Positions 57,974 through 64,000 of a stretch of 64,000 nt of DNA are shown in pieces. The first letter of the stretch is position 1, and each line of letters opens with the position of its first letter. The stretch spans positions 1 to 64,000 of the forward strand of contig CAZXSK010000002.1 of assembly GCA_964642855.1 (NCBI GenBank), in the 5' to 3' direction. A program made the position numbers and the translations under genes. A model generated the notes under the pieces. It was not told the DNA's origin. It did no database searches and saw only the letters and a program-made list of their open reading frames with translations. The stretch is from CAZXSK01 sp964642855. GTDB taxonomy: Bacteria > Planctomycetota > Phycisphaerae > SM23-33.

Positions 57974-59125
57974 TCAGCGAATCAGGTGTTGCTGGCGATA
58001 CTCGCTGGGCGTGATGCCCACGTGCCGCCGGAAGATATCGCTGAGGCTCTTGGCCGTGCGGAGTCCCGACCGCCTGGCCACCTCCGCCAGGGGCAGGTCC
58101 GACTCGGCCAGCAGGGTCTTGGCCCGTGCGACGTGCACCCGCCTGATCTCCTCTCCGGGCAGGCGACCGAGGATCTCCAGGAACCGCTTCTCCAGCGACC
58201 GCCGCGAGATCGGCACCTCCTGCAGAACGTTCTTGACGAGGATCGGCTCGTGGGCGTGCTGGCGGATGAACCGCACCGCGTCGGCGACGTCCGGATCGTC
58301 GACAGCCAGCAGGTCCGTCGACTGGCGCGAGACGATCTTTCGCGGCGGGATTGTCAGTGGACCGGGCGGCGGAGATTTGCCCCGCATCAGTTTCTCCAGC
58401 AGCGCAGCGGCTTCGTAGCCACGCGTATCGTCCGCCTTCTCGATGCTCGACATCGGCGGGTTGCACAGTTCGCACATGACCTCGTCGTTGTCGACGCCGA
58501 GAATGCTGACATCCTCGGGCACGCGCAGGCCCGAACGGTTGCAGACGCCGGTGAGGGTGCGTCCCTGGTTGTCGTTGCACGCCAGCACGCCGATGGGCTT
58601 GGGCATCGACCGGATCCACTGCTCGCTGATGTCCCGCCACCACCGCCAGTCCTCGGTCTGCCCGAGCGATTCGGTGCGGTTGACGTGGACCTCGATATCC
58701 TCCTCCGCCAGGCGTTTGCGGAAGCCCTCCATGCGCAGGTTCGAGTAGTTGTCGTCGGGCAGGCCGTAGAAACCGAAATGCCGGTACCCGCGGTCGAGGA
58801 AGTGCTCCGCCGCCAGGCGACCGATCCCGGCGTCGTCGGCCAGGACGCGCGGAAACGGCGAGTCGGACTTCTCATTGGACAGGTCGATGACGGGCAGCTT
58901 CCGGCGACGCAGCTCGCGCCGCATCGAGTCGGTCGCAGCCGTGGCGAGCACGCCGTCTCCCTGCCAGTCCTGCAGGCCGACAGGGAACTCCTCGGACATC
59001 CCCGGGGCCATGAAACACTGCCATGTCTCGTGGGTGCGGATGTACCGTGCGATTCCTCGCAGGATGCTCCTGCCGCTGTTGGTGGCTGTTTCCACCAGCA
59101 GACCGACCTGTCTGGATTTGGGCAT
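57974..59125 (-). CDS. XylR-like sugar-responsive transcription regulator (LacI-type sensor, AraC HTH)
   Basis: 383 residues. The N-terminal ~275 are a periplasmic-binding/LacI-like sensor: RQVGLLVETATNSGRSILRG, VIDLSNEKSDSPFPRVLADD, FLDRGYRHFGFYG and ILGVDNDEVMCELCNPPMSS, as in XylR. The C-terminal ~100 residues are an AraC-type double HTH: VPISRRSLEKRFLEILGRLP and LPLAEVARRSGLRTAKSLSD then FRRHVGITPSEYR. It likely activates sugar-responsive genes. It is divergent from three PEP-CTERM genes; the palindrome at 59366 between them is a candidate site. Confidence 0.92.
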   Translation of the reverse strand: MPKSRQVGLLVETATNSGRSILRGIARYIRTHETWQCFMAPGMSEEFPVGLQDWQGDGVLATAATDSMRRELRRRKLPVIDLSNEKSDSPFPRVLADDAGIGRLAAEHFLDRGYRHFGFYGLPDDNYSNLRMEGFRKRLAEEDIEVHVNRTESLGQTEDWRWWRDISEQWIRSMPKPIGVLACNDNQGRTLTGVCNRSGLRVPEDVSILGVDNDEVMCELCNPPMSSIEKADDTRGYEAAALLEKLMRGKSPPPGPLTIPPRKIVSRQSTDLLAVDDPDVADAVRFIRQHAHEPILVKNVLQEVPISRRSLEKRFLEILGRLPGEEIRRVHVARAKTLLAESDLPLAEVARRSGLRTAKSLSDIFRRHVGITPSEYRQQHLIR

Positions 59126-59313
59126 ATTGCTTGTCTCCCTGGGGATGCCAGATGGATTTTCAGTTCGCCTGGGCTTGCTCGGGGGCGGCCTCTGTCCCCG
59201 CTGGCAGCGGGCCTGGTGGGGCTCTGCCGCGTGAGCAACGCCTCCGGCCTGGCGGCGGGTTCCGGGGCGGATCGGCCTCGGTGGGACCCGCCTCCTGCCG
59301 CCTCGGAAAGGGC

Positions 59314-59343
59314 ATTATATACGGGAATCCCACGAAAACGCAA
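59314..59343 (-). promoter_or_regulatory. Promoter of the XylR-like regulator
   Basis: On the minus strand a perfect -10 TATAAT (59314-59319) lies 18 nt from TTGCGT (59338-59343). It would start a leader of about 180 nt before the regulator ATG. Confidence 0.5.
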
Positions 59344-59365
59344 AATCGGAAATCTTTCACGCTTT

Positions 59366-59377
59366 ATCGTAAACGAT
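59366..59377. promoter_or_regulatory. Operator-like palindrome in the divergent region
   Basis: ATCGT-AA-ACGAT has perfect 5-bp arms. It lies between the regulator promoter and the PEP-CTERM gene, where a regulator of both directions would bind. Assignment to the neighbouring XylR-like protein is inference. Confidence 0.35.
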
Positions 59378-59509
59378 TCCGCTTATCTTCGTGGGCACGA
59401 GAGTTCGTCGGTGAGCGAAGTTCACGTCAAGCTCGTCCGGCGGCAGCGTATTTATTCAAATCTCAGGACGAGGGTCCTCGAGGAGCCTTCTGAACAAAGG
59501 AGAGAAGAG

Positions 59510-60211
59510 ATGAAACGTTTCGCGAGTATTGTTGCTGTTCTGTGCGTGTGTGCCCTGGCCACGGCGGCCTCGGCCGATCAGGTTCTCGAGTTCAACGGAG
59601 GCCATGACAAGACCCATGGGACTCCTCTTACAAAGGGCGCGTACAACAGCTATGTCGGTGACAACGGCGCGGACGCCGTGTACTACGACGGTGCGTCCGG
59701 GCCCTTGGCCTGGTGGGTCGAGCCGGGCTACAGCGGCATGATCATCTCGAGCGATTCGGCCGCGACCGTAGGACTCTACTGGGATGCCGGCGGGAGCTAT
59801 ACGTTTGACGGTATGGCTGACACGGATATCCTCTTTGAGTTCAATGCGGATACCACTTATGGCAACCTGGCGATCTATGACAACCTTTCCGCCCTGGTCG
59901 TCAATGACGGCACGGTCTACACCAAGCTCATCCATGGCGATCCCGGCATTTTCGATGCCATCACCGCGACCAAGGCCGACCTTGCCGGCACGTGGACCGA
60001 GTATGATATGGCCACCGGCGCAGCAGGAACGGCTACGATCGACCTGGACGACCTGGACGACATCACCGCCTTCGGCGGCGCGTTCGCTCCCAGCAGTGGC
60101 AATACCTACATCTCATCGGTGGAAGCCTACGCGGTTCCCGAGCCGGCCACGATGAGCCTGCTGGCCATCGGTGGCGGGATCGCCCTGATCCGCCGTCGTC
60201 GCAACGCGTAA
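59510..60211 (+). CDS. PEP-CTERM protein of unknown function
   Basis: 233 residues. Signal peptide FASIVAVLCVCALATAASAD; a beta-rich, Asp/Tyr/Gly-rich body (WWVEPGYSGMIISSDSAATV, GTATIDLDDLDDITAFG); sorting tail VPEPATMSLLAIGGGIALIR then RRRNA. No enzyme motif. AAAGGAGAGAAGAG precedes the ATG. It is the first of three consecutive PEP-CTERM genes divergent from the sugar regulator and is probably exported and processed by the exosortase. Its tail DNA is nearly identical to that of the next gene. Confidence 0.88.
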   Translation: MKRFASIVAVLCVCALATAASADQVLEFNGGHDKTHGTPLTKGAYNSYVGDNGADAVYYDGASGPLAWWVEPGYSGMIISSDSAATVGLYWDAGGSYTFDGMADTDILFEFNADTTYGNLAIYDNLSALVVNDGTVYTKLIHGDPGIFDAITATKADLAGTWTEYDMATGAAGTATIDLDDLDDITAFGGAFAPSSGNTYISSVEAYAVPEPATMSLLAIGGGIALIRRRRNA

Positions 60212-60228
60212 GTCACCGATCACCGATC

Positions 60229-60270
60229 CTGACCGGGCCCGGTGGAGACCGCTCCGCCGGGCCCAGTCAG
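60229..60270 (+). repeat. Long intercistronic hairpin
   Basis: A 19-bp stem (60229-60247 with 60252-60270) with one G-U pair, one mismatch and a 4-nt ACCG loop, located 17 nt after the first PEP-CTERM stop. There is no T-run. It may terminate, attenuate or stabilise mRNA between the genes. Confidence 0.6.
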
Positions 60271-60349
60271 TAAATGTCCCGTCGGAGCCATGACAGTTGT
60301 CCGCGGCTTGACCCGGCGACCCGTGGCAAGCGGGAGGGAGTATGCACTT

Positions 60350-61156
60350 ATGAAACACTTCAGACACATTCTTGTCCTCGCCCTGCTGGCGGTCTGCATC
60401 CCCGCCACCGCCGGCGCGGAAGACGTCTGGGTCTGGCTGGTCGGCGGACAATCCAACGCCCCGGGCCTGGTCGAGACCACCGACGGGCGAGCGCCTCTGT
60501 CGGATCATCTGAACGCGAAATACCCGGGCGTGACGCACGAGTTGCCGCTCTACGGCGACGGCGGCACCTCGCTTCACCCCGATTTTGACAGCTTCGGGCC
60601 GTCGTGGCACCCCAGCCTCATGGACGGGGTCAACGACAGCAGCGACAGCAGTCTCTATCGCCTTCTGAACGAGTACCAGAACACCCTCAACAGCATCACG
60701 GCCGCCGGGGACACCCCGGTCACCAAGGGGTTCTTCTGGATGCAGGGCTACCAGGACTCCAAGTCCGGCGGCACCCATCCCCCACAGCCGAATGCGTCCG
60801 ACAACTACGATACCCGGCTGGCAGCACTGATCGAACGGGTTCGCCTGGAGACATCCATCCCGGATCTTCCCGTGGTCATCGGTGAGACCTGTGTCGGCCC
60901 GGATCCCGATTACGGCGAAGCAGCCTACGCGCCGGTCGTTCAGGCAGCCCAGGCATTTGTCGCCGCCAATGACCCCTACGTCTGGCTGGCTGAGACCGAT
61001 GTGTCCCAGCTGGGACCGGACGATACCCACTTTACGCCGGACGGACACTACGAACTGGCTGGGGACATGGTCGCATTGATCCCCGAGCCGACTTCCCTGT
61101 GTCTGCTGGCCGTCGGTGGCGGGATCGCACTGATCCGCCGTCGTCGCAACGCGTAA
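60350..61156 (+). CDS. PEP-CTERM sialate O-acetylesterase-like (SASA/SGNH) protein
   Basis: 268 residues. Signal peptide HILVLALLAVCIPATAGAED. The catalytic domain resembles carbohydrate esterases of the sialate O-acetylesterase group: Ser in WVWLVGGQSNAPGL, middle blocks GFFWMQGYQDSKSGG and LPVVIGETCVG, and the Asp/His pair in DDTHFTPDGHYELAGDM. The tail IPEPTSLCLLAVGGGIALIR then RRRNA is a PEP-CTERM signal. Likely removes acetyl groups from extracellular polysaccharide. ATG 60350 follows CGGGAGGGAG. Frame is open upstream but unsupported. Confidence 0.85.
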   Translation: MKHFRHILVLALLAVCIPATAGAEDVWVWLVGGQSNAPGLVETTDGRAPLSDHLNAKYPGVTHELPLYGDGGTSLHPDFDSFGPSWHPSLMDGVNDSSDSSLYRLLNEYQNTLNSITAAGDTPVTKGFFWMQGYQDSKSGGTHPPQPNASDNYDTRLAALIERVRLETSIPDLPVVIGETCVGPDPDYGEAAYAPVVQAAQAFVAANDPYVWLAETDVSQLGPDDTHFTPDGHYELAGDMVALIPEPTSLCLLAVGGGIALIRRRRNA

Positions 61157-61194
61157 GTTCGCGAGAGACCCGGACCAGTCCGTCGGGAGTGAGC

Positions 61195-61222
61195 GGCGCC
61201 TCGCAGAAGGTCGCGAGGCGCC
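61195..61222 (+). repeat. Perfect intercistronic hairpin
   Basis: GGCGCCTCGC and GCGAGGCGCC form a perfect 10-bp stem around an 8-nt loop, between the second and third PEP-CTERM genes and 38 nt before the latter's start. No T-run. Confidence 0.6.
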
Positions 61223-61260
61223 CTCCCCCGCTCGACGGCCAAAACGCGAAGGAGAATCTC

Positions 61261-62280
61261 GTGAAGACCTCAGCCATTCTGTTCTGTGTTACGCTTCTGG
61301 CCGCCCTGCTGACGGTGTCACGAGAGGCCTTGGCGCAGGTCACCCCGCCGGAACCCTACAAGGTCATGCCGCTGGGCGACTCCATTACCACCACCGATTA
61401 CCGGTACTACATGTACAACTCGCTGGTCGCTGCCGGCGGGGTTCACAATGTGCATTTCGATTTCATCGGTTCCGAATACGGCGGCAATGCGTCGGGCACC
61501 TGGGACAAGGACCACGAAGGTCACGGTGGGTACACCACCGACCAGTTGCTGACCGGCCGGGAGTCCGGGGCCGACGGCATCAAAGAGCAAGCCGACGCGG
61601 GCACGTTTGTCGCGCCCGACGTTGTCTGTCTGCTGACGGGAACCAACGACATCGGTTACGACTGGGGCAAGATGGTCCGCGACCAGAACGACGGGATCGT
61701 CGACCCCGACGCGGGCGAAACCATTCCGCTGTACGCCGTGCACGAGACCATCAACGACATCCGCAACGTGGTGGGCTTTCTGCGCGAGCAGAACCCCAAC
61801 GTCAGGATCGCCCTCTCCACGGGCATCCCCAGCACCGAGGAACGTCGCCATTACGCCCCGGGCACGCTGGAAGCACTCAAGGACGAAATCGTCAAGCTGG
61901 TCGAAGGCACGTACGTGGTGCCCGAGGATCTCGATCCGGCTCCGAGCTACGCGATCGGCAACACCGGCGCCTGGAAGCCGGCCCCGGAGCGTCTGGATCC
62001 GTCCGAGTTTGTCTCCGGCGGCATCTCGACCGAGGCGTCTCCGGTGGTGCTGGTCGATCACTGGACGGGTTTCGATACCGATACCATGCTGATCGATGAC
62101 GGGATCCATCCGAACCCTGCCGGTGAGGTGCTCATCGGCGAGCGGTTCGCCACGGCCATCGAGCCGTGGGTTGTTCCTGAACCCGCAACGGGGTTGTACC
62201 TCGGAGCGGCTGGAGCAGCCGGCCTGGCCAGGAAACGCCGCAGGAAAAAGGCCAGGAATAACAAGCACACCCAGGAGTGA
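61261..62280 (+). CDS. PEP-CTERM SGNH/GDSL hydrolase
   Basis: 339 residues, GTG start with AAGGAG seven bases ahead. Signal peptide AILFCVTLLAALLTVSREAL. SGNH blocks: YKVMPLGDSITTTDYRYY (catalytic Ser), FIGSEYGGNASG, VVCLLTGTNDIGYDW (oxyanion Asn) and LIDDGIHPNPAGEVLIGERF (Asp/His). Tail VVPEPATGLYLGAAGAAGLA followed by RKRRRKKARNNKHTQE, a PEP-CTERM signal with an unusually long basic end. Probably an esterase acting on acylated glycans. A clear terminator follows. Confidence 0.9.
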   Translation: MKTSAILFCVTLLAALLTVSREALAQVTPPEPYKVMPLGDSITTTDYRYYMYNSLVAAGGVHNVHFDFIGSEYGGNASGTWDKDHEGHGGYTTDQLLTGRESGADGIKEQADAGTFVAPDVVCLLTGTNDIGYDWGKMVRDQNDGIVDPDAGETIPLYAVHETINDIRNVVGFLREQNPNVRIALSTGIPSTEERRHYAPGTLEALKDEIVKLVEGTYVVPEDLDPAPSYAIGNTGAWKPAPERLDPSEFVSGGISTEASPVVLVDHWTGFDTDTMLIDDGIHPNPAGEVLIGERFATAIEPWVVPEPATGLYLGAAGAAGLARKRRRKKARNNKHTQE

Positions 62281-62349
62281 AGCTGGCCGGTCGTCTTGGG
62301 ACATCAGCTTCTTCATGATGCGGGCTCATTCCTCAGAGCTCGACTCCGG

Positions 62350-62380
62350 GAGGCCCATCCATGCGGGTGGGCCTCTTCTT
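62350..62380 (+). terminator. Rho-independent terminator after the PEP-CTERM cluster
   Basis: GAGGCCCATCC and GGGTGGGCCTC form an 11-bp stem (one U-G pair) with a 4-nt loop, followed by TTCTT. It lies 69 nt past the stop at 62280. Confidence 0.7.
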
Positions 62381-62530
62381 CGCGCGCTCGATCAGGAGGG
62401 CGGATTCCACATCGCAGGGATTGCATGCCGCATGGCCACGGGGTACCCTGAGTTCTCGTGCCCGGAACGTCTCCGGACACCGACTACCTCTTCTGCCCGC
62501 CGGGCAGGGATACCAGAGATCGGAGACCCC

Positions 62531-62935
62531 ATGGGATCCAACGCCCAGGAGAACCTTGAGAAATCGCGCGCCTTCCTCGAAGAGAACGCTCAACGGGACG
62601 ACGTGGAGCAACTGCCCAGCGGCCTGCAGATCCGCAAGCTCGACATGGGCGACGGGCCCACGCCCACCGAAGCCGACACCGTGACCGTGCACTACCGCGG
62701 TACGCTGATCGACGGGACCGAGTTCGACAGCTCCTACTCCCGCGGCACGCCGGCGACGTTCCCCGTCAACGGCGTGATCGAGGGCTGGACCGAAGCCCTC
62801 AAACGCATGCCGGAAGGCTCGAAGTGGGAGTTGTTCCTCCCGCCCGAACTGGCCTACGGCAAGCGCGGCGCGGGGGCGGACATCGGCCCCAACGAGGCGC
62901 TGATTTTCGAGGTGGAGTTGCTCAAGGTCGGCTGA
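62531..62935 (+). CDS. FKBP-type peptidyl-prolyl cis-trans isomerase
   Basis: 134 residues, catalysing proline isomerisation during protein folding. After a helical N-terminal stretch (ENLEKSRAFLEENAQRDD), the FKBP domain has the canonical VTVHYRGTLIDGTEFDSSYS, GVIEGWTEALKRMPEGSKWE, FLPPELAYGKRGAGADIGPN and LIFEVELLKV. No signal peptide is seen, so it is probably cytoplasmic. The ATG at 62531 follows GGAG; upstream frame extension is not supported. Confidence 0.95.
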   Translation: MGSNAQENLEKSRAFLEENAQRDDVEQLPSGLQIRKLDMGDGPTPTEADTVTVHYRGTLIDGTEFDSSYSRGTPATFPVNGVIEGWTEALKRMPEGSKWELFLPPELAYGKRGAGADIGPNEALIFEVELLKVG

Positions 62936-62959
62936 CCGGCCGGCCGGGGAGTACTGCCC

Positions 62960-63502
62960 GTGACGGTGACGGAACTGGAGTGTGTCAACTGCGGCGCTCC
63001 GCTGCGCGCGGAGAGTTACATCGCCCGCCTGGGAGCGCTGCGCTGCACGCATTGCGGCGCGCTGATGGCCGCTGGGAGCCGATCCGACCCGCCGCCGGCG
63101 ATGTCGACGCAGGACGGCCCGCCCCTGCCGCCACCGTCTGCCGCCCCGCCTGAGGTCCTGCCGCGCGACCTGCCCGCCCCACCGGGCATCGACGTCGACG
63201 ACCAACCCCACCAACTGACGCTCACCCGGCGGTGGTTCTCCGGCGGAACGGCCTTCCTGGCGGTCATCGGGCTCGTCGGCGGAGCCATGCTGGCCGCGTG
63301 GTATCTCATCGCATTCGCGATCGGTTCGACATTCGGAGTCATGATGGCATTCATCGGCCTGCCGTTCGTACTGATCGGCCTGCCGCTGGTGTACGCCGCC
63401 CTCGCCGGGGTGCTGAACCGCACGACCCTCCGCGCCCGGCGCGGGACGCTCACCGTCCGCCACGGGCCCGTGCCCGGCGAGTATCGCAGCGCGTCCGGCT
63501 GA
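62960..63502 (+). CDS. Zinc-ribbon membrane protein of unknown function
   Basis: 180 residues from a GTG start preceded by GGGGAG. Residues 8-35 form a zinc ribbon with two Cys pairs (CVNCGAPL and CTHCGALM). A Pro-rich linker follows, then two membrane helices (FLAVIGLVGGAMLAAWYLIA, FIGLPFVLIGLPLVYAALAG). After NRTTLRARRGTLTVRHGPVP the protein ends quickly. Relatives with this architecture usually continue into a small beta domain, so the end may be truncated or frameshifted; I cannot confirm this. It is 24 nt after the FKBP gene. Confidence 0.7.
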   Translation: MTVTELECVNCGAPLRAESYIARLGALRCTHCGALMAAGSRSDPPPAMSTQDGPPLPPPSAAPPEVLPRDLPAPPGIDVDDQPHQLTLTRRWFSGGTAFLAVIGLVGGAMLAAWYLIAFAIGSTFGVMMAFIGLPFVLIGLPLVYAALAGVLNRTTLRARRGTLTVRHGPVPGEYRSASG

Positions 63503-63527
63503 GGCGCGACTGGCTGGCAGAACACAG

Positions 63528-63559
63528 CCGGCCGAGCGAGTGCTTTCTCGCCCGGCCGG
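63528..63559. terminator. Terminator-like hairpin between convergent genes
   Basis: CCGGCCGAGCGAG and CTCGCCCGGCCGG pair over 13 positions with one mismatch and a 6-nt loop, between the stops at 63502 (plus) and 63589 (minus). Confidence 0.5.
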
Positions 63560-63588
63560 TCGATGGGTCTCGGTTCTTCGGATGCAGG

Positions 63589-64000
63589 TCAATCGTCGTC
63601 CTCATCCTCGTCGGATTCGCGAGGGTCTCCATGCTCTTGTTCGTCGTCTTCGTGATCCTCGTCGCCGCCTCTGCCGAATCCTTCCCCTTCGTCGTCTTCG
63701 TCGTNNNNNNNNNNNNNNNNNNNNNNNNNNNNNNNNNNNNNNNNNNNNNNNNNNNNNNNNNNNNNNNNNNNNNNNNNNNNNNNNNNNNNNNNNNNNNNNN
63801 NNNNCGGCGCCCGCGAGCGCGGCCGCTGCCTTCGCCATCGTCATCATCTTCCTCGTCGCCCCTGTCACCGGAGGTGGTGATTTCTCCGTCGCGGATGCGG
63901 ATCTTCATGCGGTGCATCCGCTCGAGAACCTTGCGGACCTTCTCGTTGCCTTCCGGTGCATGCACCCGGCCCGACTCGTCGATCTTCACCGGCCCGGCGT
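63589..64000 (-). CDS. Partial acidic low-complexity protein (cut by window edge and gap)
   Basis: The N terminus lies beyond the window. The upstream part reads VKIDESGRVHAPEGNEKVRK then VLERMHRMKIRIRDGEITTS, a basic helical segment, followed by an Asp/Glu-rich stretch GDRGDEEDDDDGEGSGRARG. After the 100-N gap (63705-63804) one frame continues in the same style (DEDDEGEGFGRGGDEDHEDD) to a TGA at 63589-63591, ending DEDEDDD. The repetitive acidic codons probably broke the assembly. Whether both sides are one gene cannot be proven, but style and strand agree. Function unknown. Confidence 0.5.
63705..63804. other. Assembly gap (100 N)
   Basis: Placeholder gap within a GAC/GAA-rich low-complexity coding stretch; true length unknown. 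Confidence 0.95.

Larger units (their letters stand above)
59126..59509. other. Divergent regulatory region between regulator and PEP-CTERM genes
   Basis: 384 nt without a supported gene. It contains a minus-strand promoter (59314-59343), a short palindrome (59366-59377) and an AT-rich stretch at 59311-59465 that stands out from the GC-rich surroundings. The plus-strand promoter is not clear. Confidence 0.6.

Noticed and set aside
59355..59388. Plus-strand promoter TTTCAC ... TTATCT for the first PEP-CTERM gene
   Set aside because: The spacing is 22 nt, too long for sigma-70, and both boxes are poor.
1..64000. CRISPR array, rRNA, tRNA, insertion sequence or prophage
   Set aside because: No regularly spaced repeats, cloverleaf-type sequences, conserved rRNA stretches, transposase or phage structural genes were seen. 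Small tRNAs could escape reading by eye.

Overview
The window is high-GC bacterial DNA containing three 100-N assembly gaps (10271-10370, 26959-27058, 63705-63804), so it is probably a scaffold from a draft or metagenome-derived genome. The gene set points to Planctomycetota, most likely the Phycisphaerae. The clues are a Minf_1886-type protein restricted to Planctomycetes/Verrucomicrobia, a type II pseudopilin-like H-X9-DG-class protein, an exosortase with several PEP-CTERM substrates, large secreted glycoside hydrolases, an XylR-like sugar regulator and a PQQ-like beta-propeller protein. This placement is inference from gene families, since no rRNA or tRNA gene was seen.

Layout. (i) 1-9.7 kb is a surface-polysaccharide region. 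It holds a pseudopilin, an ATP-grasp enzyme, a VanZ-type membrane protein and a malate dehydrogenase, then a full set of WbpA/WbpB/WbpD/WbpE homologues that should convert UDP-GlcNAc to a UDP-2,3-diacetamido-glucuronic acid. (ii) 9.9-10.6 kb is a broken, gap-containing stretch with a 59-codon-class small gene. (iii) 10.6-17.6 kb is a tight minus-strand operon (O-antigen ligase, metG, Minf_1886 protein, small membrane protein, lipoprotein amidase) facing a triple-VanZ membrane protein. (iv) 17.6-23.9 kb is the exosortase-EpsI fusion followed by a ~1530-residue TPR protein, i.e. the sorting machinery. (v) 24.4-35.8 kb is plus-strand housekeeping: pheA, tpiA, secG, yicC, gmk, rpoZ, coaC, coaB, a UroD-like methyltransferase, dut, ftsK and a glycosyltransferase. 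(vi) 35.8-43.7 kb is metabolic: EamA transporter, dapA, pdxJ, araD, araB, a small membrane protein and a clan-A glycoside hydrolase. (vii) 44-47.1 kb is accessory: a lipoprotein MsrB, two chemoreceptor 3' fragments fused head to head, and a compact three-gene nucleotidyltransferase/XRE/small-protein module behind a near-consensus promoter with an operator-like palindrome. (viii) 47.2-62.3 kb is secreted carbohydrate biology: a 1080-residue glycoside hydrolase, a repeat-dockerin-PEP-CTERM protein, a secreted acidic protein, a histidine kinase fused to a CoA-disulfide-reductase-like flavoprotein and a rhodanese, a PQQ-like propeller, an XylR-type regulator, and three successive PEP-CTERM proteins, two of them esterase-like. 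(ix) 62.5-64 kb holds an FKBP, a zinc-ribbon membrane protein and an acidic protein cut by the window edge and a gap.

How it fits together. The exosortase at 22-24 kb probably processes the four PEP-CTERM proteins at 50-62 kb. The Wbp enzymes, the O-antigen ligase, the VanZ proteins and the glycosyltransferase probably supply surface or extracellular polysaccharide. The most unusual items are the kinase-flavoprotein-rhodanese fusion (54033-56465), the nucleotidyltransferase/XRE module (45763-47145), the SecG carrying an extra C-terminal domain and DAN repeats, and the near-identical DNA encoding two neighbouring sorting tags.
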